DNA of 64,000 bases from Euzebya pacifica. GTDB taxonomy: Bacteria > Actinomycetota > Nitriliruptoria > Euzebyales > Euzebyaceae. The notes beneath the pieces were generated by a model. That model saw only the letters and a program-made list of their open reading frames with translations, had not been told where the DNA came from and did no database searches. The stretch spans positions 3,043,910 to 3,107,909 of the forward strand of contig NZ_CP031165.1 in NCBI RefSeq assembly GCF_003344865.1, given 5' to 3'. Position 1 is the first letter of the stretch. Each line of letters starts with the position of its first letter. Shown piece by piece: positions 26,262 through 35,043 of this stretch. Both the position numbers and the translations under genes were made by a program.

Positions 26262-26483
26262 ATGACGACGTTGTTCGAATCGAAGTCCAAGCAGCAGATG
26301 AGTCGCGAGGACGCCGCCGCGCTCCTGCGGGACCTGGCCGACGCGCTCGCCCGGCACAACTCCGTGGGCGTCGACCAGGACGGGCGTCGGGTCACCGTCG
26401 CCGTTCCCGACGACGTGACCGTCGAGTTCGAGGTCGAGGTCGGGCCCGACGGGTCGGAGATCGAGCTGGAGATCTCCTGGTGA
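26262..26483 (+). CDS. Amphi-Trp domain-containing protein
   Basis: A 73-residue small protein. The second half alternates acidic and hydrophobic residues and ends GSEIELEISW, the typical C-terminus of the amphi-Trp domain with its final Trp. The N-terminal half is a short amphipathic helix with SREDAAALLRDLADAL. Its function is unknown. ATG 26262 is the only sensible start. A TACGCT -10-like hexamer sits just upstream (26248-26253), so the message may be nearly leaderless. Confidence 0.75.
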   Translation: MTTLFESKSKQQMSREDAAALLRDLADALARHNSVGVDQDGRRVTVAVPDDVTVEFEVEVGPDGSEIELEISW

Positions 26484-26505
26484 CCCAACGGGCCCGCGTG
26501 TCCCG

Positions 26506-27783
26506 CTAGGCCTGCGCGGCCTTCAGCGCCTGCTCGAGGTCGGCGAGGATGTCGTCGATGTGCTCGATGCCGACGCACAGGCGCACCATGTCGGGTGTGA
26601 CCCCGGCGGTGGCCAGCTCGTCCTCTGTCAGCTGACGGTGCGTCGTCGAGGCGGGGTGGGCCGCCAGTGACTTGGTGTCACCGATGTTGACCAGGCGGGT
26701 GAACAGCTCCAGGGCGTCGTAGAACCGTTCGCCGGCCTCGCGACCGCCGGTGATGCCGAACGACAGCAGCGCCGAGGGCTTGCCGCCCGTGTACTTCTTG
26801 GCCATCTCGTGATGGGCGGAGGACTCCAGTCCGGCGTACTCCACCCATTCCACCAGCTCGTGGGCTTCGAGGAACTCCGCGACCGCCTGGGCGTTCTCGC
26901 AGTGTCGTTCCATGCGCAGCGGCAGGGTCTGGATGCCCTGGATGATCTGCCACGCGTTCATGGGCGAGATCGCCGCACCGGTGTTGCGCAGCGCAACGGT
27001 TCGGGCACGACCGATGTACGCGGCCGGGCCGAGGGCCTCGGTGTACACCACGCCGTGGTAGGCCGGCTCGGGGTTGTTGAGCATGGGGAACCGCTCGGCG
27101 TTGGCGACCCAGTCGAAGGTGCCGCCGTCCACGATGACCCCACCGAGGGTCGTGCCGTGCCCGCCGATGTACTTGGTCAGCGAGTGCACGACGATGTCGG
27201 CGCCCCACTTGAGCGGCTTGATCAGGCTCGGGGTGGCGACGGTGTTGTCCACGATCACGGGGACGCCGTGGCGGTGGGACGCCTCGGCGACGGCCTCGAT
27301 GTCGGGGATGTTGCCGGCCGGGTTGCCGATGGACTCGAGGAAGACCGCCACGGTCTTGTCGTCGATGAGCGCCTCGAGGTCCTCGGCGCTGTCGCTGGCG
27401 GCGAACCGGACGTCGATGCCGAGGTCGGGCAGCATGTGCTGGAAGAGGGTGAAGGTGCCGCCGTAGAGCTGCGGGACGGTGACCACGTTGTTGCCGGCCT
27501 TGGCGATGGTGAGGATCGCGTAGGTGATCGCGGCGCTGCCGGCGCTGGTCGCGAGCGCGGCGACGCCACCCTCGAGGGCGGCGAGGCGCTCCTCGAGGAC
27601 CGCCTGCGTCGGGTTCATGATCCGGGTGTAGATGTTGCCCGGGACGGCGAGGTCGAACAGGTCCGCGCCGTGCTTGGCGTTGTCGAACTCGTAGGCCACC
27701 GTCTGGTAGATCGGCACCGCCACGGACTTGGTGGTGGGTTCGGTCTCGTAACCGGCGTGGATGGCGAGGGTTTCGTCGCGCAT
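26506..27783 (-). CDS. metY: O-acetylhomoserine aminocarboxypropyltransferase/sulfhydrylase
   Basis: A 425-residue PLP enzyme of the Cys/Met-metabolism family. It makes homocysteine from O-acylhomoserine and sulfide, the direct sulfhydrylation route to methionine. The cofactor lysine is Lys204 in HSLTKYIGGHG, and the N-terminus ETLAIHAGYE and YTRIMNPTQ segment are MetY-like rather than MetB-like. AGGAGA precedes ATG 27783. It lies 48 bp after metA on the same strand, so activation and sulfhydrylation of homoserine are encoded together. Confidence 0.93.
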   Translation of the reverse strand: MRDETLAIHAGYETEPTTKSVAVPIYQTVAYEFDNAKHGADLFDLAVPGNIYTRIMNPTQAVLEERLAALEGGVAALATSAGSAAITYAILTIAKAGNNVVTVPQLYGGTFTLFQHMLPDLGIDVRFAASDSAEDLEALIDDKTVAVFLESIGNPAGNIPDIEAVAEASHRHGVPVIVDNTVATPSLIKPLKWGADIVVHSLTKYIGGHGTTLGGVIVDGGTFDWVANAERFPMLNNPEPAYHGVVYTEALGPAAYIGRARTVALRNTGAAISPMNAWQIIQGIQTLPLRMERHCENAQAVAEFLEAHELVEWVEYAGLESSAHHEMAKKYTGGKPSALLSFGITGGREAGERFYDALELFTRLVNIGDTKSLAAHPASTTHRQLTEDELATAGVTPDMVRLCVGIEHIDDILADLEQALKAAQA

Positions 27784-27831
27784 GTCAGGTTCTCCTAGCT
27801 GAGCGGATGGTCGGGGTGGACAGGGGTGGGA

Positions 27832-28899
27832 TCAGAGCGACGCGAGGGGGTCGTCGGGGTCGACACCGGACATGAAGGGCACGCCGCGTTCGTGGTCGGT
27901 CAGGCGATAGACGAGCCCCAGCCAGTTGTTGAAGATGGCCTTGCCCGTGTCGGTCCATGTGTTGTCGAGCTCGCCGGACAGGGCCGCCTCGGGGAAGGCC
28001 GGGACCGGGTGGCCGGCCTCGACGGCACGGCCGGCCCGATCGACATGGTCCCAGGCGAAGCGGGCGGCACCCGGTGTCAGGTAGTGGTCGGGGAGGGGCG
28101 GCGCGCCGACGACCTCGCCCGCCAGGTACAGGTCCACCTCGCGCTTGAACTCCTTGAGGAGGCTGACCCGGTCGTACTCCGGGTGCCCCTGCAGGTAGAC
28201 GGTCCGGATGCCGTCGGCGGAGGTACCCATGTGGAAGTCGCCGTCGAGGGACTCGATGAGCACCCGGACGCCGGCTTCGCGCAGCTCGCGGCTGCTGACG
28301 GCGTTCCAGCGGGAGTGGGGCACGTCGAAGCGGCTGTTGGTGTCCAGCAGCAGCGGGTGGGTGTCGTCGACCACGCGGTGCGGGAAGACGCCCCATCGCT
28401 TGTTCAGCAGGCGTCGGCGACGCACGCCGTAGCGCTGCTGCACCATCGCATGGGTTGCCAGGCACGAGCACAGGGTCGAGGTGACGTGCTCGTCGGCCCA
28501 GGCCATCACCTCGCCGAGGGGTTCCCAGAACGGCTCGTCGGCGAGGTCGGGGTTGCTGACGTTGGCGCCCGTGACGATCAGGGCATCCAGCCCCTCCTCA
28601 CGAAGCTTGTCGAACGGCTCGTAGTACTCCTCGATCCATGCACGTGCCTCGGCGCTGCGTTCGAGGCCGGGCACGGTGAAGGGATGCACGTAGAGCTGCA
28701 CGATGGCGTTGGACCCGCCGACCAATCGGATGAACTGTTGCTCGGTCACCTTCAGGGCCGCGTCCGGCATCATGTTGAGCAGCCCGATGTGCAGCTCACG
28801 GATGTCCTGGGTGAGGGCATCCTGGGCAGAGAGCACCGGCTGTCCGGCCTCCGCGAGGGTGCGGAAGGTGGGCAGCCCGGAGTGGGCAACGATCGGCAT
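27832..28899 (-). CDS. metA: Homoserine O-acyltransferase, MetA family
   Basis: A 355-residue acyltransferase that activates homoserine with acetyl- or succinyl-CoA for methionine synthesis. The MetA fold is shown by GLLNMMPDAALKVTEQQF (39-56) and QGHPEYD, whose His238 and Glu240 complete the catalytic triad. The nucleophile should be Cys146 in STLCSCLATHA, in place of the common CWGAQA sequence. This is a divergent MetA, and acetyl versus succinyl preference cannot be read safely. Adjacent metY usually uses O-acetylhomoserine, which favours acetyl. AAGGAC precedes ATG 28899. A palindrome-rich 94-bp leader lies upstream. Confidence 0.88.
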   Translation of the reverse strand: MPIVAHSGLPTFRTLAEAGQPVLSAQDALTQDIRELHIGLLNMMPDAALKVTEQQFIRLVGGSNAIVQLYVHPFTVPGLERSAEARAWIEEYYEPFDKLREEGLDALIVTGANVSNPDLADEPFWEPLGEVMAWADEHVTSTLCSCLATHAMVQQRYGVRRRRLLNKRWGVFPHRVVDDTHPLLLDTNSRFDVPHSRWNAVSSRELREAGVRVLIESLDGDFHMGTSADGIRTVYLQGHPEYDRVSLLKEFKREVDLYLAGEVVGAPPLPDHYLTPGAARFAWDHVDRAGRAVEAGHPVPAFPEAALSGELDNTWTDTGKAIFNNWLGLVYRLTDHERGVPFMSGVDPDDPLASL

Positions 28900-28993
28900 C
28901 GGCGTCCTTGGTCTGACGGGCGCCTGAACCTAACCCGCCACGGACGGCGTCACCACAGTGGCGAACGGTGACAACCGTCGCCCACCCAGGAAA

Positions 28994-30796
28994 TCAGCTG
29001 CCGCCGAGCAGGCCGCCGACCACGCCGTCCACGACATCGCCGACGTCATCGACGACATCCCCGACGACGTCGCCCACGTCCTCGACCACGTCCGGGACGG
29101 GACCGGCCGGTGGCGCGGGGGGCGCGGGTGGCGCGGGTGGCGGCAGTGGCTGGGGGACGGGCTCGGGAAGGACGGTGTCGACGACCTGTTCGACGGTCTC
29201 GACCACCGTCTCGACCAGGTCGGCAACGGTGGGCACGACCGACGCCACGGGGGGCGGCAGGACCTCCTGGACCGACTCGACGGTCGACTCCACGGTGGAC
29301 TCCAGCGCACCCTGGACCTGGGTGACCGGATCGGCGATGGGCTCGGGCAGGGCCTGCACGATCGGCCCGAGCGGTCCCCCGCTCGGCTCGGGTGCGGGAG
29401 TGCTGGTGGCCTGGGGAACCGGCGTCGTCGTCGGGGGCGTCGTCGGCGGTGGCTGGCTGGGCAGCGACGTCGGCGTGTCGGATGGCGTCGGGGTGGGGGT
29501 CGGGGTCGGGGTCGGCTGGGCGACTGGCGTCGGGGTCCGGTCCGGGGTGTCGTCGGGGCTCGACACGGTCTCGATGAGGGTCTGCGCCGCTGCAGCGATC
29601 AGCCCCTCCGGCACGGCGGTGACCTCGCCACCCGCGACGGTCAGCGTCGTGGCCGCAGGGGCGGCGCCCACCACCTCGTCCACCTCCACGACGGGACCGG
29701 CCCCGGCAACGACCGCCACTACACCCGCCCCGGCCAGCATGCCGGCGGCACCGACGCGACCGAACGCCTGGCCGATGGTGCGCAGCGGTGCCGCTGCGTC
29801 GAGCAGTCCGGCGGCGACGCCGCTGGCGGACAGCCCGGCGGAGGGCAGCGCGATGCGGGCCAGGCGATGCACCGGGACGGCGAGGAACGCCCGCACGATC
29901 GCGGGGTCGAAATGGGTGCCGGCCGAGTCGGCGAGCTCCTGCCGGGCGGACTCGAGGGTTCGCGGGGTGTTGTAGGTGCGCCTGGCGGTCATCGCCTCGA
30001 AGGCGTCCGCGACCGCGACGATCCGTCCGCCGAGGGAGATGGCGTCACCGGCAAGGCCGAACGGGTAGCCCGTGCCGTCGAACCGCTCGTGGTGGTGGAG
30101 GATCGCCTTGCCCCAGTCGCCGAGCCACGGGACGAGGGGTTCGGCCATGCGGAACCCGGCGACCGGGTGCTGCTGGATCTGGCGGTGCTCGTGGACGTCG
30201 AGGCGTCCGGGCTTGGTCAGCACCTCCGGTTCGACGACCAGCTTGCCGACGTCGTGGAGCAGGCCGGCCCACGCCAGCTTGTCCAGCTGCGTGCCCCGCA
30301 GGCCCATGGCCTGCCCGACGACCCTGGTGTAGGCCCGTACCCGTTCGCTGTGGCCGCGCGTCCGGCGGTCGTGGGCCGCGATCGCGGCGGCCAGGACGAG
30401 GATGCGTTCGGCGGCGGTGCGCTGGTCCGTCGGGGTCTCCGGCGACCGGGCGAGCGTCACCAGGTCCTTGGTCCGGTTGGCCCGCTGGGCCAGCTCGAAG
30501 CGGCTCGGGGCCGCGTCGGGGAACGCCGTGTCGATGCGCAGCAGCCACGCGAGGGGTGCCAGGCGGGCGGCCAGCCGCGTGACCCCGAACGCAACGGCCA
30601 CACCCACGACCAGCAGCAGCGCGCCGGTGGTCAGGCGACCGAGGGCGCCGACGGGGGCAGGAAGCAGCTGGCGCAGGGCCGTGCAGGCCACCCACGCGGC
30701 AAGCGCGGGGCCGACAACCGCAACTGCGCGCAGCAGGGCGGCCAGGGTGCCCCGTCCACCCCAGCGTTGCCCATCGTGCGACTCGTCCGCCCTCAT
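28994..30796 (-). CDS. HD-GYP domain protein with membrane anchors and Pro/Thr-rich tail
   Basis: A 600-residue protein. Two hydrophobic helices near the start (about 20-40 and 55-75) are followed by an HD-GYP phosphodiesterase domain (about 135-320): HD at 181-182, HHHE at 234-237 and GYP at 243-245. It should hydrolyse c-di-GMP in the cytoplasm. A further hydrophobic, Ala/Gly/Val-rich segment (about 345-375) leads into a long extracytoplasmic-looking region with TPTPTPTPTPS repeats, Pro runs and a Val/Asp-rich end. The tail may span the cell wall or bind a surface partner. ATG 30796 is chosen because it precedes the first helix. The divergent promoter region carries an inverted repeat at 30838-30866. 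Confidence 0.85.
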   Translation of the reverse strand: MRADESHDGQRWGGRGTLAALLRAVAVVGPALAAWVACTALRQLLPAPVGALGRLTTGALLLVVGVAVAFGVTRLAARLAPLAWLLRIDTAFPDAAPSRFELAQRANRTKDLVTLARSPETPTDQRTAAERILVLAAAIAAHDRRTRGHSERVRAYTRVVGQAMGLRGTQLDKLAWAGLLHDVGKLVVEPEVLTKPGRLDVHEHRQIQQHPVAGFRMAEPLVPWLGDWGKAILHHHERFDGTGYPFGLAGDAISLGGRIVAVADAFEAMTARRTYNTPRTLESARQELADSAGTHFDPAIVRAFLAVPVHRLARIALPSAGLSASGVAAGLLDAAAPLRTIGQAFGRVGAAGMLAGAGVVAVVAGAGPVVEVDEVVGAAPAATTLTVAGGEVTAVPEGLIAAAAQTLIETVSSPDDTPDRTPTPVAQPTPTPTPTPTPSDTPTSLPSQPPPTTPPTTTPVPQATSTPAPEPSGGPLGPIVQALPEPIADPVTQVQGALESTVESTVESVQEVLPPPVASVVPTVADLVETVVETVEQVVDTVLPEPVPQPLPPPAPPAPPAPPAGPVPDVVEDVGDVVGDVVDDVGDVVDGVVGGLLGGS

Positions 30797-30837
30797 GTCA
30801 CCGACAGTAGGGGCAGGGTGACGTAGGCGACCATGCC

Positions 30838-30866
30838 GAAAATCGACTAGTCCTTCGTCGATTTCC
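30838..30866. promoter_or_regulatory. Inverted repeat in a divergent promoter
   Basis: GAAAATCGAC (30838-30847) and GTCGATTTCC (30857-30866) form arms that match at nine of ten positions around a nine-base spacer. This is one of few AT-rich spots in the region and lies midway between the HD-GYP gene and the secreted peptidase-like gene. It looks like an operator for a dimeric regulator that is not identified here. Confidence 0.45.
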
Positions 30867-30914
30867 CTTCCGACGGGGGTCAAGCGCGGCGACGGAGGTG
30901 CCGACAGCAGGGGA

Positions 30915-31700
30915 GTGGAGGTCCTCCAACCCGTCTGGGACGAGCAGCCGGCCACGCGGTCCCGCGCCCGGTGGCGCCTCGTCGCGCTGGTCCTCCTCGG
31001 GGCGCTCGCCGTCGCCGCGGCGGGAGTCCTTCCCGGCCTGGCCGTCGCCGGCCCCGACACCAGGAACACCCTCGTGGTCTACGTCGCAGCTCCACCGGGC
31101 AGTGACTTCGATGCCCTCACCGCCGACGCGGCCCTCCACGAGGCCGAGCTCGCCATCGGCTGGATCGAGCAGCAGACCGGCCTCCGGTTCCGTCGAGGGC
31201 CCGGGTTCGCCGAGATCGTCGAGGTCACGGGGAACGCCGGGAGCTGGCTGGGGGATCCAGACGACGCCTACCTCCGGATCCACGAGGCCGTCACCGCCCG
31301 CGTCGGCCCGACCGTCTTCCCGCTGGTCCTGGCCGACGTCACCACCGACCACGAGCGAGCGCCTCGGCGGACGTGCGGCATCGGCGGCCCCGACGGGATC
31401 GTGCTCCTGCTGGGCAACTGTGCCGGCGACGACCTGCGGCGCAGCGCGGTCTGGCCGTCCACCGCCAGCTGGACGATCGCCCACGAGCTGCTCCACGGAC
31501 TCGGTGCCGCCCGGGACTGCGCGCCCCACAGCACCGGCGACGGCCACGTCGACGACGACCCGTGGGACATCCTCAGCGCCGACCGCCCCGCGTCGGCCAT
31601 CGGGCGGGCGGTCACGCTGGACGTGGGGCGGGACGACTACTTCGGGCACGGGATACCCGGCTGCCCCGACATCGCCGACAGCCCGCTCTGGGTCGACTGA
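30915..31700 (+). CDS. Membrane-anchored or secreted HExxH (zincin-like) protein
   Basis: A 261-residue protein with an N-terminal hydrophobic helix (about 22-45) acting as a signal or anchor. The zinc motif HELLHGLGA (His190, Glu191, His194) with a later His205 in RDCAPH resembles HExxHxxGxxH-type metzincins with a longer gap. Four cysteines (154, 169, 202 and one near the C-terminus in GCPD) suggest disulfides outside the cell. No family could be named. The start is GTG 30915. It is divergent from the HD-GYP gene. Confidence 0.6.
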   Translation: MEVLQPVWDEQPATRSRARWRLVALVLLGALAVAAAGVLPGLAVAGPDTRNTLVVYVAAPPGSDFDALTADAALHEAELAIGWIEQQTGLRFRRGPGFAEIVEVTGNAGSWLGDPDDAYLRIHEAVTARVGPTVFPLVLADVTTDHERAPRRTCGIGGPDGIVLLLGNCAGDDLRRSAVWPSTASWTIAHELLHGLGAARDCAPHSTGDGHVDDDPWDILSADRPASAIGRAVTLDVGRDDYFGHGIPGCPDIADSPLWVD

Positions 31701-31775
31701 AGGCCACGTCGACACGGCCCCGACGGTCTCGCTGGCCTTTGCGTTGCCCTGTGGTCGTCGAAGTAGCCTGCGCCG

Positions 31776-33185
31776 GTGACCATACCCACCGCCGCATACT
31801 CCGTCCGCCTCCGTGTCCGCCTCGACAACGTGCCCGGCACGCTCGGACGGCTCGCCATCGCCGTCGGTGAGGTGGGCGGCAACATCATCGCGCTGGAGGG
31901 GTTCGAGGCGAAGACCACCCACCTCGACGAGGACCTGATCGTCAACTGCATCGACGCCGCGCAGATGCAGGCCGTGCACGACGCGCTCCACGGGCTGGAC
32001 GGCTGCGAGGTGCTGGAGTTCGAGGACCGCACCTTCGCGTTCCACGAGGCGGGCAAGATCGAGGTCGTCTCGACCATGCCCCTGCGGGACATGCACGACC
32101 TCTCGATGGCCTACACCCCGGGGGTGGCGCGGGTCTGCGAGGCGATCGCCGCGAAGCCGGAGATGGCGTACACCCACACCATCAAGAAGAACAGCGTCGC
32201 CGTGGTGTCGGACGGGACGGCGGTCCTCGGACTCGGGGACATCGGCCCCGAGGCCGCGATGCCGGTGATGGAGGGCAAGGCGCAGCTGTTCAAGACCTTC
32301 GGGGGCGTGGATGCCTACCCGATCTGCCTCGACGTGCCCACGGGTGACGTCGACGCCATCGTCGAGGCCGTCCAGCGGATCGCCCCGGGCTTCGGCGGCA
32401 TCAACCTGGAGGACATCGCCGCGCCGCACTGCTTCGAGGTCGAGGCCCGGCTGCGCGAGTCCCTGGACATCCCCGTGTTCCACGACGACCAGCACGGGAC
32501 CGCCGTCGTGGTCCTGGCGGCGCTGGAGAACGCGCTGAAGCTGGTCGGCAAGTCCATGGCGTCCCTGCGTGTCGCCATCCTCGGCGTGGGTGCATCGGGC
32601 ACCGCCATCGCCAAGATCATGCTCGCCGCGGGCGTGGGTGACATCGTCGGTGTCGACCGGGGCGGCATCATCCATCCGGGTCGGGAGGGCCTCAACGAGG
32701 CCAAGCAGTGGTTCGTCGAGCACACCAACCGCAACCGGCTCACCGGCACCATCACCGACGCCCTGCGCGGAGCGGACGTCTTCGTCGGGGTCAGCGGACC
32801 CGGCCTGGTGTCGGTCGACGACATCGCGGGGATGGCGACCGACCCCATCGTTTTCGCCCTTGCCAACCCCACCCCCGAGGTGCTGCCGTCGGAGGTCGGC
32901 CACCTGGCGGCGGTGATGGCCACGGGACGCAGCGACTACCCGAACCAGATCAACAACGTGCTGGCCTTCCCCGGCATCTTCCGCGGGGCGCTGGACGCCC
33001 ACGCCCACTCCATCACCGAGGGCATGAAGATCGCGGCGGCGCGGGCGATCGCCTCGTGCGTGCCCGAGGAGGCGCTGAAGGCCAGCGAGGTCATCCCGAG
33101 CGCCCTGGACACCCAGGTCGCCCTCGCCGTCGGCCGGGCCGTGGCTGCCGCCGCGGTGGCCGATGGGGTTGCACGGGTCCGCTGA
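31776..33185 (+). CDS. NAD-type malic enzyme with N-terminal ACT domain
   Basis: A 469-residue malate dehydrogenase (oxaloacetate-decarboxylating) that turns malate into pyruvate and CO2 with reduction of NAD(P). Residues about 8-85 form an ACT-like regulatory domain ([21 protein letters not shown]). The malic domain follows with [31 protein letters not shown] and the metal-binding [15 protein letters not shown]. The nucleotide fold is LGVGASGTA (about 268-276). The ACT domain implies allosteric control, possibly by an amino acid. GTG 31776 is the start. A weak hairpin with a TTT end (31700-31740) lies in the preceding gap. Confidence 0.93.
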   Translation: MTIPTAAYSVRLRVRLDNVPGTLGRLAIAVGEVGGNIIALEGFEAKTTHLDEDLIVNCIDAAQMQAVHDALHGLDGCEVLEFEDRTFAFHEAGKIEVVSTMPLRDMHDLSMAYTPGVARVCEAIAAKPEMAYTHTIKKNSVAVVSDGTAVLGLGDIGPEAAMPVMEGKAQLFKTFGGVDAYPICLDVPTGDVDAIVEAVQRIAPGFGGINLEDIAAPHCFEVEARLRESLDIPVFHDDQHGTAVVVLAALENALKLVGKSMASLRVAILGVGASGTAIAKIMLAAGVGDIVGVDRGGIIHPGREGLNEAKQWFVEHTNRNRLTGTITDALRGADVFVGVSGPGLVSVDDIAGMATDPIVFALANPTPEVLPSEVGHLAAVMATGRSDYPNQINNVLAFPGIFRGALDAHAHSITEGMKIAAARAIASCVPEEALKASEVIPSALDTQVALAVGRAVAAAAVADGVARVR

Positions 33186-33209
33186 GCGACGAGGGCGGGC
33201 CCGGGCGGT

Positions 33210-33806
33210 TCATGGCCGTTTCGAGCAGCTCACGCCGTGGACGAGGTCGCCGGTGCGGTAGGACCCCTGGACCGAGTCGCCCTCCCAGTGGGTCCCGACC
33301 AGGGTGAGGGTCCCCTCCGTGGTGCCCGGGTCGTCCAGCACCACACCCGAGACGGTGCCGTCGGGGTTGTCGTCGAGGCCGACGTCCACGATGGCGCGCC
33401 ACCGTTCGTCGTCGGCGTCGGCGAACTCGATGACGACCTCGTCGTCGGCACCCAGGCGCCACTGGCCCTCGAGCGCCTCGAACCCGCTGATACCCAACCC
33501 GTCGATGACGATGGCCCCGCCGTCGGTGATGGTGACGTCGAACGATGTGGGTTCACCGTGGTCCACGTACACCGTGGTGGGCGGGTCGACGATGGTCCGG
33601 TCGTCGAACTCGGCGGCATGGCGGTCGAACGGCGCGGGCCAGGGGGCTTCGTGCCCGTCGACGTCCTCGACCGTCGTCGTGCCGGCCTGCTGATGGGTGC
33701 ACGCCCAGGTGCCGCGAGCAAGCGCCTCGATTCCCGGGCCCCCTCCGCAGGCGTGCAGGACGCCACCGGCGAGGAGGGCCACGAGGATTCGCTGTCGCAG
33801 GAGCAT
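33210..33806 (-). CDS. Putative lipoprotein, function unknown
   Basis: A 198-residue exported protein. A basic start (MLLRQR) and hydrophobic helix end in LHAC, a lipobox that would attach Cys20 to lipid. The remainder is beta-rich and acidic, with a WACTH segment near residue 35 and a final VSCSK that could form a disulfide. No family is recognised. ATG 33806 is chosen because it begins the signal peptide. It is convergent with the malic enzyme gene (24-bp gap). Confidence 0.7.
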   Translation of the reverse strand: MLLRQRILVALLAGGVLHACGGGPGIEALARGTWACTHQQAGTTTVEDVDGHEAPWPAPFDRHAAEFDDRTIVDPPTTVYVDHGEPTSFDVTITDGGAIVIDGLGISGFEALEGQWRLGADDEVVIEFADADDERWRAIVDVGLDDNPDGTVSGVVLDDPGTTEGTLTLVGTHWEGDSVQGSYRTGDLVHGVSCSKRP

Positions 33807-33841
33807 GCTGCTGGAACCATAACAGCAACTCGGGTACGGGA

Positions 33842-34906
33842 TCAGGTGCCCGCGAGCTCCTCGGTACGGCCGTCGGCGTGGCGGGCGAACCGCTTGACGT
33901 CGGGGCCGTGGTTGGGGTCGTTGACGTCCCACGGCCATCCACCGAAGCCGGTCTCGTTGTAGTCGGCGTAGGCCTTCTGGATGTCGGCCTTGGTCGTCAT
34001 GACGAACGGCCCGTACTGCACGACGGGTTCACCGATCGGGCGTCCCTGCAGGACCAGCACCTCGGTGGTGTGGCCGTCGTCGGTGTTGCGGCCGCCGGGG
34101 GCGTCGTCGGTGATGCTGATGGGCACGTCGCACCGGACGACCGCACCCTCCCCACCCTGCACCTCGGTGTCACCGATCCGCACGGCGCCGTCACCGAACA
34201 CGTAGACGACGCGCACGGAGTCGGGGTGGCCGGCAACGGGCATGGTCCACGACGACCCCTCCGACATGCCGAGGTGCCAGATGTTGACGTCGCTGTCGGC
34301 ACGGGAGGCGTAGGAGTGCGGGGGAGGGGCGGGTGCCCGGTGTCCCTCCACGACCTGGCCGGCGACGACGGTGACGTGCACCGGCCGGCCGGCCTCGTCG
34401 AGCAGGGTGTGCTTGGGGATCTCGTGGTCCCACAGCATCGAGAAGTGGGGCTCGACCATCTTGTCGCTGGCGGGGAGGTTGATCCAGATCTGGAACAGCT
34501 CGGTCTCGTTGTGCTGGTCGTTGCGCAGCAGCGGGAACATCTCGGCGTGGACGACGCCGGAACCGGCGGTCATCCACTGGACGTCACCACGACCGAAGCG
34601 GGCGGCCGCCCCGAGCGAGTCGCTGTGGTCCATGTAGCCGCGGCGCATGAAGCTGATCGTCTCGAAGCCGCGGTGGGGATGCTGGGGGAAGCCCGGGACG
34701 AGTGACCCGTGGTACATCGACCAGCCGTCACGTCCGGAGAAGTCCATGCCGATGTTGCGCCCGACCAACGGCGCGCACGGCCCGAGCTCCTCGTCGCCCT
34801 CGGGGTAGTCGTCGTCGTGGTGGACGCAGAACAGGAACGGATCGACGGTCTGCCAGACCTGGCCCAGCTCGACCTTCTGGATGACGGCATCGGACGGTGT
34901 GTGCAC
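33842..34906 (-). CDS. Pirin family protein
   Basis: A 354-residue bicupin of the pirin family. The N-terminal cupin has the metal-binding pattern HPHRGFETISF (His76, His78), His94 or a neighbour, and GSGVVHAE (His120, Glu122). Pirins are iron proteins; some act as quercetinases and others as regulators. The start GTG 34906 has a GGAG ribosome site about eight bases upstream; a longer frame exists but lacks support. It is divergent from the iron-transport operon. A TACAAT -10-like hexamer lies at 34975-34980 and the palindrome GTCACGTGAC at 34950-34959. Confidence 0.9.
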   Translation of the reverse strand: MHTPSDAVIQKVELGQVWQTVDPFLFCVHHDDDYPEGDEELGPCAPLVGRNIGMDFSGRDGWSMYHGSLVPGFPQHPHRGFETISFMRRGYMDHSDSLGAAARFGRGDVQWMTAGSGVVHAEMFPLLRNDQHNETELFQIWINLPASDKMVEPHFSMLWDHEIPKHTLLDEAGRPVHVTVVAGQVVEGHRAPAPPPHSYASRADSDVNIWHLGMSEGSSWTMPVAGHPDSVRVVYVFGDGAVRIGDTEVQGGEGAVVRCDVPISITDDAPGGRNTDDGHTTEVLVLQGRPIGEPVVQYGPFVMTTKADIQKAYADYNETGFGGWPWDVNDPNHGPDVKRFARHADGRTEELAGT

Positions 34907-34949
34907 GGGGCGCTCCTCTGGGGATTGGGTCCGGCGAGGTCGAGTGTGC

Positions 34950-34959
34950 GTCACGTGAC
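34950..34959. promoter_or_regulatory. Perfect palindrome upstream of the pirin gene
   Basis: GTCACGTGAC is a perfect 10-bp palindrome between a TACAAT -10-like hexamer (34975-34980, minus strand) and the pirin start. Its position would let a bound regulator block pirin transcription. No regulator is assigned. Confidence 0.3.
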
Positions 34960-35022
34960 CTCGCGACACCAGCCATTGTACGAATCCAAACAACTACTGC
35001 ACGGACGCATGTCGAGTTGGAG

Positions 35023-35041
35023 TAAGGGGAACCTAACCTTA
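35023..35041 (+). promoter_or_regulatory. IdeR/DtxR-type iron box before the FecCD operon
   Basis: The 19-mer matches the consensus TwAGGTwAGsCTwACCTwA at 16 of 19 positions by eye. It ends two bases before ATG 35044. With iron present, an IdeR-like repressor bound here would shut the transporter operon. No regulator gene is in the window. Confidence 0.8.
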
Positions 35042-35043
35042 GG

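Noticed and set aside
28927-28932. TTAGGTT half-site upstream of metA resembling an iron box
   Set aside because: Only the first seven positions match the iron-box consensus and the second half is absent.
29487-29515. GGGGTC tandem repeats
   Set aside because: They encode the Thr-Pro repeats of the HD-GYP protein tail and are explained by the coding sequence.
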